A stretch of DNA of 58,040 nt from an uncultured Clostridia bacterium. GTDB taxonomy: Bacteria; Bacillota; Clostridia; Monoglobales; Monoglobaceae. The position numbers were made by a program, and so were the translations under genes. The stretch is from the NCBI GenBank assembly GCA_934454115.1, contig CAKSFQ010000015.1:1-58040 (forward strand), written 5' to 3'. Of this stretch, positions 39,752 through 49,877 are shown in pieces (within the stretch, counting starts at the first letter, position 1; each line of letters begins with the position of its first letter). The notes beneath the pieces are model-generated. The model worked only from the letters and a program-made list of their open reading frames with translations. It was not told where the DNA came from and did not search any database.

Positions 39752-40608
39752 ATGCGATCAAACTGAAAAAGGTATGCAAAAGCTATCCGGCCTTTTCTTT
39801 AAAGGACATCAGCTTTGCCTTGCCGTGCGGATGCATTATGGGTCTTGTGGGCGAAAACGGAGCCGGAAAGAGTACGACCATCAAATTGATTTTGGACATG
39901 GTGCGAAGGGACAGCGGCAGCATCACCGTACTGGGAAAGGAGCCGCAGCGCGATGCCGCGTGGAAAGAGGATGTCGGCGTTGTTCTGGAAGAGGTGGGCA
40001 TTTTAGAATGCATGAAGGCGGAACAAGTCGAGCGGATGATGCAGCGGATCTATCGGCGCTGGGACAGCGGTGTGTTTTGGGATTATCTGGCGCGCCTGAA
40101 CGTCCCGAAGGACAAACCGTTCGGACAGTTTTCACGCGGGACAAAAATGAAGCTTGGAATCGCGGTTGCCCTGTCGCACGGGGCAAAGCTATTGATTTTA
40201 GACGAGGCGACCGGCGGCCTGGATCCGGTGGTGCGGGACGAGGTGCTTACCCTGTTTTCTGACTTTACCCGATCGGCGGATCACGCGGTCTTGATCTCCT
40301 CGCACATTGTCAGCGATTTAGAAAAAATATGCGACTATATTGCGTTTATCCATCAGGGACAGCTGCTTTTGTGCGAAGAAAAGGATCGTCTGTACGAACA
40401 GTATCGCGTGCTACACACCAATGCGGCAGCACTTTCCAAGTTGGACGCCAAGGCCGTGATCGGCGTGCGGAAAAACAAATACGACTGTGAGGCAATTGTA
40501 AGAGCGGATGCATTGCCGCATGGGGCGGAGACCTCGCCGATTGATCTGGAGCAGTTGTTTATTACTATGGTGAAGGGAGAGGAAAACAATGACGGGACTC
40601 CTTTATAA
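39748..40608 (+). CDS. ABC transporter ATP-binding protein (YtrB-like)
   Basis: The 286-residue ATPase has Walker A GENGAGKST near residue 36, a signature region FSRGTKMKLGIAVAL in which the usual LSGGQ is replaced by FSRGT, as in YtrB/bacitracin-type exporters, Walker B LLILDEATGGLDP and the switch His in ISSHI. It powers the adjacent ABC-2 permease. The start overlaps ytrA and the end overlaps the permease gene by 20 bp. Confidence 0.93.
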   Translation: MNAIKLKKVCKSYPAFSLKDISFALPCGCIMGLVGENGAGKSTTIKLILDMVRRDSGSITVLGKEPQRDAAWKEDVGVVLEEVGILECMKAEQVERMMQRIYRRWDSGVFWDYLARLNVPKDKPFGQFSRGTKMKLGIAVALSHGAKLLILDEATGGLDPVVRDEVLTLFSDFTRSADHAVLISSHIVSDLEKICDYIAFIHQGQLLLCEEKDRLYEQYRVLHTNAAALSKLDAKAVIGVRKNKYDCEAIVRADALPHGAETSPIDLEQLFITMVKGEENNDGTPL

Positions 40609-41215
40609 AGATATGCTGTTGATTTTAAAGCACTGCCGTTCGTATCTTTTGCTGATTGTGGTTTTTATGGCGTGTGCGCTGACCGGAGAGGGAAATTTTC
40701 AAAACTTCTTCTTGGTCTATCCGTGTTTTATTATCAGTATGCTGCCGCTGACCCTTTATACCTATGACGAAAAGGAGCGGTTTTGCAAATACTGTGACGC
40801 GCTGCCGATTCCAAGGAGCCGGTACATCAGTGAAAAATACCTGCTGGGGCTGATTGCAATTTTGCTGATACTGCTCCTTACTGCGCTGTGCAGTTATGTG
40901 AAGATGGAGATGCAGGGCAGCTTTACTGCGGCGAAGTTCAGTACTTTACTGCTCAGTACGGTTGTATTAAGCCTTTTTGCGCCGTCTGTTGCCATGCCGC
41001 TGGTGTTCCGTTTCGGTGCCGAGCGCGGAAGAGTGATCTATCTGGTTATGGTGGGCGTTGCCTGCGCCTTTGGAATGATGTTTTCCGGCAGTGGGCTTTC
41101 CGCGTCTGTGGATGTTGCCGGTGCCGGCGGCTTCGGTGCGGCGGCTACCGCGGCAGTGCTTTACGGCATTTCGTGGTGGGTTTCGATCCGTATCTATCAA
41201 AAAAAGGAGTTATAG
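40589..41215 (+). CDS. ABC-2-type transporter permease
   Basis: The 208-residue protein has about six hydrophobic segments (YLLLIVVFMACALTG, FFLVYPCFIISMLPL, LLGLIAILLILLLTALCSYV, LLLSTVVLSLFAPSVAM, VIYLVMVGVACAFGMMF, GFGAAATAAVLYGISWWVSI). LYTYDEKERFCKYCDALPI is a conserved cytosolic loop of this permease family. With the YtrB-like ATPase it forms an exporter or envelope-stress transporter. Confidence 0.87.
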   Translation: MTGLLYKDMLLILKHCRSYLLLIVVFMACALTGEGNFQNFFLVYPCFIISMLPLTLYTYDEKERFCKYCDALPIPRSRYISEKYLLGLIAILLILLLTALCSYVKMEMQGSFTAAKFSTLLLSTVVLSLFAPSVAMPLVFRFGAERGRVIYLVMVGVACAFGMMFSGSGLSASVDVAGAGGFGAAATAAVLYGISWWVSIRIYQKKEL

Positions 41216-41376
41216 ACGCGACCGAATTTTACCGGTAAGAAAAATTTATGAGAATTTCATGTGCGGTTCATGCTTTGTTCATAATCATGTGTTAGTCTAG
41301 GCATAGTAAAATGTTAGAAATAAGAGGACAAATACGGGAATATACATAAGTAACAGAGGATGAAAGGGGGATAACG

Positions 41377-41682
41377 ATGAGATCCAATCGGAACCTGAAT
41401 CAAAATTTAATGCATGCAACCGAGGCCGGAGACGTAATGCTGGTATTATCGCTGCTATCCGGTCAGGATGAACAGGAATTGGAGCGTGAGCTTGCGGCCG
41501 GAAAAACACCGTGGCAACTGGCACGGGAGCTCGGCGTTCTGGAACCGTTTTACCGCGCGGTGATGGAACGGATGCAGGATCAGCTAAATTTTATGGTGAG
41601 AACGGAACAATTGTCAAAACGTCAGGCAGAGGGGCTTGCGCTCTGCTTTGCGAAAAACATGGGTCAGGTGCTTGGGTCATAA
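41377..41682 (+). CDS. Hypothetical helical protein (101 aa)
   Basis: The 101-residue protein (MRSNRNLNQNLMHATEAGDV start) is mostly helical, with KTPWQLARELGVLEPF resembling an HTH-like turn and a DUF2680-like feel, but I do not recognise a family. GGGGG at 41367-41371 serves as ribosome site. The 160 bp upstream (41216-41376) show no clear gene or strong promoter. It lies 14 bp before queH and may be co-transcribed. Confidence 0.6.
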   Translation: MRSNRNLNQNLMHATEAGDVMLVLSLLSGQDEQELERELAAGKTPWQLARELGVLEPFYRAVMERMQDQLNFMVRTEQLSKRQAEGLALCFAKNMGQVLGS

Positions 41683-41696
41683 ATGTGGAGTGTATA

Positions 41697-42335
41697 ATGG
41701 GACAGAGACAAAACGTCCAGAAACAGATGGATGCATGGATTGAAAAATTAGAGCAGGAGGGGCGTGTGCCGCACCTGCTGCTACATAGCTGCTGCGCGCC
41801 GTGCAGCAGTTATGTGCTGGAATATTTAAGTCAGTATTTGAAGATTACGGTGTTTTATTATAACCCCAATATCTTTCCCAAAGAGGAATATCAGCACCGC
41901 AAGGAAGAGCAGCAGCGCCTGATTCGGGAGGGCGCATGGAAGCATCCGGTGGATTTTTTGGACTGCGATTGGGAGGCAGAGGCATTTTTACAGGCAGCCA
42001 AAGGGCTGGAACAGGAGCGCGAGGGCGGCCGCCGATGCACAAGCTGCTTTGACTTGCGGCTGGGCAAGACGGCAGAGGCTGCAAAAAAGGGCGGTTATGA
42101 CTGCTTTGCGACCACGCTGACGATCAGTCCGCTGAAAAATGCGCCGCTGATTAACCAAATCGGCGCCGCTAAGGCGGAGGAATACGGCGTTTTCTACCTG
42201 CCGTCTGATTTTAAAAAGCGCGGCGGATATCAGCGGTCGATTGTACTGTCTAAAAACTATCACCTGTACCGCCAGGATTATTGCGGCTGCACGTTTTCAA
42301 AGAGGGAACGCGAAATGCAAAAGGAACAGAAGTAA
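41697..42335 (+). CDS. queH: Epoxyqueuosine reductase QueH
   Basis: The 212-residue protein has the QueH/DUF208 cysteine motifs: HSCCAPCSSYV near the N-terminus, RRCTSCFDLRLGKTAEAA in the middle, FATTLTISPLKN, and YCGCTFSKRER at the C-terminus. These bind an iron-sulfur cluster and metal site for the last step of queuosine synthesis, reducing epoxyqueuosine in tRNA. ATG 41697 gives the usual length; GTG 41685 is an in-frame alternative. Confidence 0.93.
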   Translation: MGQRQNVQKQMDAWIEKLEQEGRVPHLLLHSCCAPCSSYVLEYLSQYLKITVFYYNPNIFPKEEYQHRKEEQQRLIREGAWKHPVDFLDCDWEAEAFLQAAKGLEQEREGGRRCTSCFDLRLGKTAEAAKKGGYDCFATTLTISPLKNAPLINQIGAAKAEEYGVFYLPSDFKKRGGYQRSIVLSKNYHLYRQDYCGCTFSKREREMQKEQK

Positions 42336-42338
42336 AAG

Positions 42339-42370
42339 AAGATGCCCCGGCGGCTACCGGGGCATCTTTT
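42339..42370. terminator. Bidirectional terminator between queH and rqcH
   Basis: AGATGCCCCGG (42340-42350) pairs with CCGGGGCATCT (42357-42367) around CGGCTA. TTTT on the + side and AAAA upstream let it end both the + strand queH and the - strand rqcH transcripts. Confidence 0.85.
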
Positions 42371-44102
42371 AGGCTTTCGGGTCGATATATATGGTGTTAT
42401 AATGATCGTAAATCACCATGCCCGGCTTTGCGCCGTTGGGCTTTTTTACGTTTTTTACGATGGTGTAATCGACCGGGACTTTGGAGGATTTTTGTGCCTT
42501 GCTGTAATAGGCCGCAAGTTCTGCCGCACGGAGAATGGTGGCATCGGGCGCGGTGCCTTGCCCGTTGGTGCGGATAATCGTATGGGAACCCGGAATGTTT
42601 TTGGTGTGCAGCCAGATGTCGGTCGAATACGCCATGCGAATGGTTAGTTCATCGTTCTGTTTGTTGTTGCGCCCGACCAGGATTTCATAGCCGTCCGCTG
42701 AGACAAACCGCAGCGGTTCGGATTTTTTTTGTCCCTTTTTGGCTTTTGCAGACGGCTTGGGAAGATATCCTTCGTCCTGGAGTTCTCCTTTGATTTCTAA
42801 AAGCTCTGCCGGGGTTTCGGCTTTTTCAATAGAGTCGAGAACCGACTCCAAATAATATTTTTCTTTTTTGGCGTCCTCCGACTGTTCCGTGGCATAGCGC
42901 TCCGTCATTTTCGCCTTGGTGTACATTTTATAGTACCGCTGTGCGTTTTGGGACGGGCTGAGCTCCTCTTTCAGCAAAATGGTGACGGTCTCTTGATTTT
43001 CGGAAAAATAGTTTTCTGCCGTCAGTGATTTTGCGCCGTTTTGCATACGGTAAAGGTTTGCCGTAATCAGATCACCGTAGATTTTATAGGTGTCGCGGTT
43101 CTTGGACTGCATGAGGTTATCAAGGTGCAGCGCCAGCTTTTTCTCGCAGCGGTCCAGGTTATTGTGCACCAGTTTGGTCAGAGCTGCCGCACGCTGATGC
43201 ATATGCTCCTTTTGGGCGCGTTTTTCAAAAAACGTGTCGATGATTTCGCTCATGGAATCGGCGGTCTCTGCTGTAGCGCTGTTTTCATACTGAGTAAGCC
43301 GTATACAGGAAAAGGCAATCGGCTTTTGATCCTCCTTAGAGAGGATCAGGGTCGGCTGGTAGCGGCCTTGGCACAAATCCTGAAAGACGGTGTCTGCGGC
43401 GGTTGCAAATGCCGCAGTATCTACCTCGCCGCGCGTCACCTTGGTGTTTTGGCAAAACCGATAGACAATCTCTCTGGCTAAAAGCGGACTGAGCCCCATA
43501 AAGGAGGAGAGCAGAAATTTGTCAAGCAGAGTGTCCTCCGGCGCATGATCCAACGCGGTGACAAGGTCTAACAGGGTGTAGTTGTCAATCGAGAGCTTGT
43601 CCTGTGCCGGCGGCACATCATAGGATAGTCCCGGCAGAATCTGCCGCACCGCGCTGACGGTAAAATCAACATGCTTGGCGCTGTCCATAATGCGCCCTGT
43701 GTCGTCCACCAGGATGATATTGCTGTGCCGACCCATGATCTCAACAATCAGGGATTTGACACACAAATCGCCCATCTCGTTTCTGCCTTCAAAGTCAAGG
43801 TGCAGGATGCGGTCAAAGCCCTGCTGTGTACAGCGAAGCAAGACGCTGCCCTGAAGATGTTTGCGCAGCAGCATACAAAACATCGGCGGCGTCATCGGAT
43901 TTTCACGGGTGATATGCGTCAGATGAACACGGGGATTCATCGCGCTTGCGGACAAAAGCAGGCGCAGCACGCCGTTTGTACTGCGAAACTGCAAAATGAT
44001 TTCGTCCCGTTCGGGCTGATGAATCTTATCAACTCTGGCGCCGGACAAGAGGCGGTTTATTTCGTCTGTGATGCAATGGGTTACCATGCCGTCATAGGAC
44101 AA
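42369..44102 (-). CDS. rqcH: Ribosome quality control protein RqcH (NFACT/Fbp family)
   Basis: The 577-residue protein has an NFACT-N domain (ARVDKIHQPERDEIILQFR, NPRVHLT), a long coiled-coil middle and the NFACT-R domain (YEILVGRNNKQNDELTIRMAYSTDIWLHTKNIPGSHTIIR is its recognisable portion). RqcH binds stalled large ribosomal subunits and recruits tRNA-Ala to add alanine tails that mark nascent chains for decay. TTG 44102 is used as start, with AAGGAG upstream on the minus strand, since the homologous start lies there. Confidence 0.93.
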   Translation of the reverse strand: MSYDGMVTHCITDEINRLLSGARVDKIHQPERDEIILQFRSTNGVLRLLLSASAMNPRVHLTHITRENPMTPPMFCMLLRKHLQGSVLLRCTQQGFDRILHLDFEGRNEMGDLCVKSLIVEIMGRHSNIILVDDTGRIMDSAKHVDFTVSAVRQILPGLSYDVPPAQDKLSIDNYTLLDLVTALDHAPEDTLLDKFLLSSFMGLSPLLAREIVYRFCQNTKVTRGEVDTAAFATAADTVFQDLCQGRYQPTLILSKEDQKPIAFSCIRLTQYENSATAETADSMSEIIDTFFEKRAQKEHMHQRAAALTKLVHNNLDRCEKKLALHLDNLMQSKNRDTYKIYGDLITANLYRMQNGAKSLTAENYFSENQETVTILLKEELSPSQNAQRYYKMYTKAKMTERYATEQSEDAKKEKYYLESVLDSIEKAETPAELLEIKGELQDEGYLPKPSAKAKKGQKKSEPLRFVSADGYEILVGRNNKQNDELTIRMAYSTDIWLHTKNIPGSHTIIRTNGQGTAPDATILRAAELAAYYSKAQKSSKVPVDYTIVKNVKKPNGAKPGMVIYDHYNTIYIDPKA

Positions 44103-44133
44103 AGCGATCAGCTCCTTTTTTTAAAAGACAGAG

Positions 44134-44157
44134 AAAGCGCGGAAAACCGCGCTTTTT
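44134..44157. terminator. Hairpin between rqcH and metK
   Basis: AAAGCGCGG (44134-44142) pairs with CCGCGCTTT (44147-44155) around AAAA. It lies downstream of metK on the minus strand, where TTTCTCT follows the stem, and may partly terminate that message before rqcH. Confidence 0.65.
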
Positions 44158-44168
44158 CCTACCTTTTC

Positions 44169-45309
<1,141 letters not shown>

Positions 45310-45317
<8 letters not shown>

Positions 45318-45921
45318 ATTTTAAAATCTCCTTTTCTACTTCATCCGGACCGAGGTTTGCATCGATGATGACGATGTTCTGTCTGTCCTTCAGCTTGTCC
45401 AGTACCTGTAAAAAATTATTGCGGATCCGATGCATCAGTGCGGCATCCTTTTCGTACAGCTCCGGCTTTTCCCGTACCTGATCAATCCGGTTTTTGCAGG
45501 TGTCGGGATTGACGTCCAAAAAGATGCAAAGATCCGGCGTTAGCATTTCCCTGCATTTAAGGTTGATGTCCATGACCCAGTCGATGTCGCTCGCCGTACC
45601 CTGATAAGCAAAGGAAGAATAGTAGTAACGGTCGCACAATACGGTGGTTCCCTCACTTAAAAAGCGGCGGATTCCAAATTCCGGATGTGTGATATGTTCC
45701 AGCCGATCCGCCAAAAACAGGGCGGACTGGAGATACATATTTTTATGAAGGCTATCCGACAAAATTCGGCGCAGATAGCGGCCGGTCTCATAGTCGGTCG
45801 GCTCTGCCGTCAGATGCACCTTTTGTCCGCGTGCCTTTAAATTTTCACAAAGGCGCGTAAGCTGGGTGGACTTTCCGCAGCCGTCCAGCCCTTCTAGCAC
45901 AATAAACTTCCCTTTTTCCAT
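45310..45921 (-). CDS. tmk: Thymidylate kinase
   Basis: The 203-residue kinase phosphorylates dTMP to dTDP. Walker A is [12 protein letters not shown], the DR-Y motif is [14 protein letters not shown], and the lid region lies near [17 protein letters not shown] 45921 follows a GGTGAGGGT site (minus strand). It lies in a housekeeping run with metK and cca. Confidence 0.95.
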
Positions 45922-45965
45922 GGTATAACCCTCACCTTATTATCGTATTTATTCATTATAACGAA

Positions 45966-47237
45966 TCAGGACGTAAATTGCAAGGGCATTTCACAAAAAA
46001 GAAAATCCATCAGCGCCTTTTTTTCATTTTTAACCCGATCTTCGATGACGGCAGAAAGCGCAAATGAGAGAAGTCTTTGGATCGAGGGCCCCGGCGTGGC
46101 GCCGGCAAGGATCAGATCGCGGCCGTTGATCGAGAGCTCGCGGATCGAGCAGCAGAGTTCCTCGCGTTTAATTTTTTCAAGCAACGCAGCGCCATCCGCT
46201 GCCGCCGCGAGTGTTTCGGTATCTCCGCTGCACGCAGCAATCCCCTTTTGAAGAGAAAAAAGGCGGTCGGTGGTGTCAAACCCGTATTGGCCGACCGTAG
46301 CGCGCACGGCGGCAAGTCCTTGCGGCAGCGGTTTTTCCCGGACTTCCAAAAGAGACAGAACCTGCCGCCCTAGCGCGTTGCTGCATTTTAGGTCCGATAA
46401 GGTCTTGCGGCATGCAGTGAGATGGTCTTTTCCGGCGCTGCCGCGATGCAGGCAGAAAAGTCCGGCAAGCCGCAGCGGAAAATCGGGCGGCAGCGTGTCC
46501 AGCATGTGGGAAACGCTTGTCCGATCGCCGCATCCTTTGGCGAAAACGGGATCGCCCATCAACGGAAAAAGGATCGCAAAAATATCCGGGTATTTCAGCC
46601 AGACATTGCCAATGTACGCACCGCAAAGCATCTTTTGCAGTTCTGAAAGGGTGCGTTCTGCCGCAACGTGGCGAAGCCTTTCGCGGCAGTTGTGAATGGC
46701 TGCGGCGGTTTCCGATTCGATGAAAAATCCATAGACCGCGGCAAAACGCAGCGCGCGGAGAATCCGCAGCGCGTCTTCCAAAAAGCGTTCTTCGGCGCGG
46801 CCGACGCAGCATAGAATGCCATTTTTTAAATCGGTCTGACCATCAAAGGGGTCGATTAAACCGCGCTTTTTGGAATACGCCATCGCGTTGACGGTAAAGT
46901 CCCGGCGTTTTAAATCCTCTAAAATATCCAAAGAGAAGGTAACGCCGTCCGGATGACGGGAATCCCGATAGGCGCCGTCACTCCGAAAGGTCGTAATCTC
47001 GACCGGCATATCTGAAACAATCACCGTGACGGTGCCGTGCCGGATGCCGGTGGGAACTACCGTGTAATCAGAAAAAAGCCGCATCACCGTCTGCGGCTTT
47101 GCCGCCGTGCAGATATCCCAGTCGGTCGGCGTGCGCCCCAAAAGACGGTCACGCACGCAGCCGCCGACCGTAAAAGCCGCAAAACCGGACGATTCAAGGC
47201 GGTATAGCAATGTTTCAATCAAAGCCGGTATTTCCAC
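45966..47237 (-). CDS. cca: CCA tRNA nucleotidyltransferase
   Basis: The 423-residue enzyme adds or repairs the tRNA CCA end. The head domain has VGGCVRDRLLG and the catalytic Asp-x-Asp in TDWDICTAA, then KRRDFTVNAMA and the template motif EDALRILRALRFAA. The C-terminal body is helical. GTG 47237 is preferred over the upstream frame because GTAGGTGATTAT precedes it and the N-terminus then aligns with the family. Confidence 0.93.
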   Translation of the reverse strand: MEIPALIETLLYRLESSGFAAFTVGGCVRDRLLGRTPTDWDICTAAKPQTVMRLFSDYTVVPTGIRHGTVTVIVSDMPVEITTFRSDGAYRDSRHPDGVTFSLDILEDLKRRDFTVNAMAYSKKRGLIDPFDGQTDLKNGILCCVGRAEERFLEDALRILRALRFAAVYGFFIESETAAAIHNCRERLRHVAAERTLSELQKMLCGAYIGNVWLKYPDIFAILFPLMGDPVFAKGCGDRTSVSHMLDTLPPDFPLRLAGLFCLHRGSAGKDHLTACRKTLSDLKCSNALGRQVLSLLEVREKPLPQGLAAVRATVGQYGFDTTDRLFSLQKGIAACSGDTETLAAAADGAALLEKIKREELCCSIRELSINGRDLILAGATPGPSIQRLLSFALSAVIEDRVKNEKKALMDFLFCEMPLQFTS

Positions 47238-47314
47238 ATAATCACCTACAATCTGACGCCATTTTAGCACAGTTTTAAAAAAAAGTAAAGTGTACGGCAC
47301 GGGCAGACGATGGA

Positions 47315-47812
47315 TTATTTACAATATAAATTGATGTAGCGCACCGGCTTTAAGTCGATCAGCGTGATTTTGCTCCCGTTTGTGTCGCGCAGCACTAAAA
47401 AGTCCTTGCCAACGTCAAAAAGAATGCCGCATTTTTTGATTTTTGTACCGCGGCCGATCCAAAGATCCAGACATAGCTGCGCGCCGCGGAACTGATTGAG
47501 ATATTCTGTCATGCTTCTTTGCGCGATGCCGCCTTCTTCCTTTGGCACCGAGATACCGCCGATTTTTCCGTGCATGGCGTGGGGCGTGGACGGAGCAGGA
47601 ATCGATGCGGAGGAAAAGGGCCGGTAAGAGGCCGGCGTGTATGTAGTGACAATTTCGCCGCAGTGGTGCAGCGCCGGGTGGTCACAGCCGGGCGGGATCA
47701 CTACGCCGGTTGGCTCGCGGTCGGCGGCGCTTTGTACTGATTTTGAGGAAAGCTCTGCACATGGCAGAGGATCGTTGCCCTTGACGGCAGTTATGGCTTG
47801 ATGGTATTGCAT
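47315..47812 (-). CDS. Possible spore-coat-type protein with a C-terminal beta domain
   Basis: The 165-residue protein has a Pro/Ser/His-rich, probably disordered N-terminal part and a compact C-terminal unit: YLNQFRGAQLCLDLWIGRGTKIKKCGILFDVGKDFLVLRDTNGSKI followed by LKPVRYINLY. This GILxxVGxxFLVLRD pattern resembles small barrel domains in spore coat proteins such as GerQ-like ones, and spoIVB is nearby. ATG 47812 follows a perfect AGGAGG (47821-47826). Assignment to coat is tentative. Confidence 0.6.
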   Translation of the reverse strand: MQYHQAITAVKGNDPLPCAELSSKSVQSAADREPTGVVIPPGCDHPALHHCGEIVTTYTPASYRPFSSASIPAPSTPHAMHGKIGGISVPKEEGGIAQRSMTEYLNQFRGAQLCLDLWIGRGTKIKKCGILFDVGKDFLVLRDTNGSKITLIDLKPVRYINLYCK

Positions 47813-47963
47813 GGAATACACCTCCTGGTTTTATTTTATTCAAAAAATTTGGAAAGTAGCCGGAATTTCTATCAAAACTGTATAATATTTTTAAAAATGT
47901 GTAAAATAAGGGTGTACCAAAGAGAAGAAGAAAAAAGAAAACTTGATTCAGGAGGGACAGAAA

Positions 47964-48086
47964 ATGTCAAAAAATCAAAACAACAATCAAAACAACAATC
48001 AAAACCAAAACCAGAACAACAACCAGAATCAGAACAAAAATCAGAACCAGAACAAGAACAACAATCAGAATAAGAGCGAGGACTGA
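47964..48086 (+). CDS. Asn/Gln-repeat microprotein (40 aa)
   Basis: ATG 47964 follows CAGGAGGGACAGAA. The 40-residue product is MSKNQNNNQNNNQNQNQNNN followed by more Asn, Gln and Lys and ends KSED. About 30 of the 40 residues are Asn or Gln. It has its own ribosome site and a hairpin terminator, so it looks like a real gene. Low-complexity short proteins of this kind occur in spore formers, sometimes in the coat. The adjacent divergent possible coat gene fits, but function is not established. Confidence 0.6.
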   Translation: MSKNQNNNQNNNQNQNQNNNQNQNKNQNQNKNNNQNKSED

Positions 48087-48099
48087 AATTTGTTCTTAC

Positions 48100-48121
48100 A
48101 GCCGGCCTTTTCAGGCCGGCT
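48100..48121 (+). terminator. Hairpin after the Asn/Gln microprotein
   Basis: AGCCGGCCT (48100-48108) pairs with AGGCCGGCT (48113-48121) around a four-base loop. Only TTATGG follows, so termination would be weak or the hairpin may protect the 3' end. Confidence 0.7.
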
Positions 48122-48248
48122 TATGGGATACGGTACATAACGATATTTGTAAAAATCGCCCCGGCTTTCAGAAAATAACAGGCTAAATATTTCATAACTG
48201 CTGATACTAGCACTGAGAGGAAACCATTCCTCTCGGTGAGGTTTGCCT

Positions 48249-49280
48249 ATGAAAAAACAAAAAAAAGGCGTTGGGTGGATGAAAAGCGGCGTTTTGGTTT
48301 TGATTGTTTTTCTTTGTCAGACCGTTGGTAACGCAGAAGAGAGACAGCTGGTTCCGGTTGGACAGACCGTGGGCGTAACACTCGATATGAAAGGTGTAAC
48401 CATTGTGGATACCACCGATGTGGAGGGTTACGACGGGAAGAAGGCGGCGCCGGCCAGGGATGCCGGTTTGGTGAGCGGCGACATCATTGAAGAAATGAAT
48501 GGCCGGGCAGTGGCCTCTGCCAAAGAATTTGAGGAGGCCATCAAGGAACAGAAGGGAGAGACCGTGAACCTTCTTGTGCGGCACGGCGAGGAGATGAGAG
48601 AATCTTCGCTGACGCCGATGCTGTCTTGTGCGGACGGTCAGTACCGAATCGGCGTTTGGATCAAGGATGCGGCCTCCGGAATCGGAACGGTGACCTATTA
48701 TGATCCGAAAACGCGTGAATTTGGCGCCTTGGGACATGGAATTGCGGACGATGCGCAGGGTGATCCTGTCCGGGTGAAATGCGGCGAAATCTTAAACGCA
48801 CAAATTGTGTCGGTGCAAAAAGGAGGCAGAGGACAGCCGGGCGAATTGGTCGGCGTCTTTTGCGAAAACCGGGAAAAGCTTGGAACGGTAGTGTCAAACA
48901 CCGAAACCGGGCTAAAGGGCGTTTTGGATGACGGCGCGGCATTTGACGCGGTGACGGCTGCGATGCCCGTCGCAAGGCGCGATGAGGTGAAAGAAGGCGC
49001 AGCGGAAATTCTGGCAAACGTGGAAGAAGGAAAAATTGAGACATTTTCTGTGGAGATTCAAAAAATCAACAAGGACGAAAAAAATCCCAAAGGACTGGTA
49101 ATTAAGGTGACGGATCCGCGGCTTTTGGATCGAACCGGCGGAATCGTGCAAGGCATGTCGGGATCACCGCTGATCCAGAACGGCAAACTGGCAGGAGCCG
49201 TTACGCATGTATTTGTCAGCGATCCCACGCGCGGCTACGGTATATTGATGGAGACCATGCTCGCAGAGACGGAAAACTGA
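48249..49280 (+). CDS. spoIVB: SpoIVB-like peptidase (family S55)
   Basis: The 343-residue protein has an N-terminal membrane anchor/signal (MKSGVLVLIVFLCQTVGNA), a PDZ domain (about 50-120: ARDAGLVSGDIIEEMNGR) and the S55 serine peptidase domain. The catalytic His is in EFGALGHGIAD and the Ser in GIVQGMSGSPLIQNGKL. SpoIVB is secreted from the forespore and triggers sigma-K activation via SpoIVFA. This marks the host as a likely endospore former. ATG 48249 with GGTGAGGT upstream is chosen. No clear sigma-F/G promoter could be read. Confidence 0.92.
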   Translation: MKKQKKGVGWMKSGVLVLIVFLCQTVGNAEERQLVPVGQTVGVTLDMKGVTIVDTTDVEGYDGKKAAPARDAGLVSGDIIEEMNGRAVASAKEFEEAIKEQKGETVNLLVRHGEEMRESSLTPMLSCADGQYRIGVWIKDAASGIGTVTYYDPKTREFGALGHGIADDAQGDPVRVKCGEILNAQIVSVQKGGRGQPGELVGVFCENREKLGTVVSNTETGLKGVLDDGAAFDAVTAAMPVARRDEVKEGAAEILANVEEGKIETFSVEIQKINKDEKNPKGLVIKVTDPRLLDRTGGIVQGMSGSPLIQNGKLAGAVTHVFVSDPTRGYGILMETMLAETEN

Positions 49281-49300
49281 GACGAATCGGAAAATCGAAA

Positions 49301-49332
49301 AAAGGAGGCTAAAAATCGTGGCCTCCTTTTTT
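49301..49332 (+). terminator. Intrinsic terminator after spoIVB
   Basis: AAAAAGGAGGC pairs with GCCTCCTTTTTT around TAAAAATCGTG, closing the spoIVB transcript. The T-run is inside and after the stem. Confidence 0.85.
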
Positions 49333-49384
49333 GTGCGCGGCGCAGAGGTGGCAGAATGCAAAAAGAGCGTTTTGCCGTAAAAGT

Positions 49385-49708
49385 TTATTGGTAGCTTTTA
49401 ATGACCGTGAGCACACAGTCTTTTTGCTTTTGATTCAGCGGTGCGTACAGGGTTAAAAGCTGGGTTTCCGGATCGGATAAATCCGACATGCTCTTTTTTG
49501 TTACCATTTCCCGGATTTCGGTTCTTCCGACCAAATAGTCCAGCGACACCTCAAAAAAGTCGGCAATTTTAATCAGCGTGTCAATATCCGGCTCTACGTT
49601 GTGATTTTCGTATTTATTGACGGATTGTTGGCTCACGGTCAGTTGCTCCGCCAACTGCTGTTGGGTAACGCCTGCAAGCTGTCTTAATTTTTTTAAATTT
49701 TTAATCAT
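49385..49708 (-). CDS. XRE/Cro-CI-type transcriptional regulator
   Basis: The 107-residue protein has an N-terminal Cro/CI HTH (LKKLRQLAGVTQQQLAEQLTVSQQSVNKYENHNVEPDIDTLIKIADFFEVSLDYLVGR core, residues about 4-62) and a short C-terminal helical tail. GGAGGACGG precedes ATG 49708 on the minus strand. It is divergent from the acetyltransferase gene, whose promoter spacer carries a palindrome that could be its operator. Confidence 0.9.
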   Translation of the reverse strand: MIKNLKKLRQLAGVTQQQLAEQLTVSQQSVNKYENHNVEPDIDTLIKIADFFEVSLDYLVGRTEIREMVTKKSMSDLSDPETQLLTLYAPLNQKQKDCVLTVIKSYQ

Positions 49709-49802
49709 AATTCCGTCCTCCATATGGCGAAATTTCGTTTAACCTGCCCAATGATAAGTTTAACAACTTTTTTTAGTAAAATAAAACGCAAGTTATTTGT
49801 TA

Positions 49803-49831
49803 TTGACAACAACTATAAGTTGTGATAAAAT
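49803..49831 (+). promoter_or_regulatory. Acetyltransferase promoter with palindromic operator in the spacer
   Basis: TTGACA (49803-49808) and TAAAAT (49826-49831) are spaced 17 bases. The spacer holds ACAACT-ATA-AGTTGT (49809-49823), an exact inverted repeat. A further ACAACT lies upstream near 49764. A repressor there would block polymerase directly. Confidence 0.7.
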
Positions 49832-49877
49832 AATAAAATCATGAGTAGAAAATTGTGGGCGAAAGCGGTGAGGTAAG

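Noticed and set aside
47798..48073. A + strand frame rich in Glu, Gln and Pro overlapping the Asn/Gln microprotein
   Set aside because: It is the shifted reading of the same AAC/CAG repeats and starts in the divergent promoter region without a ribosome site matching it.
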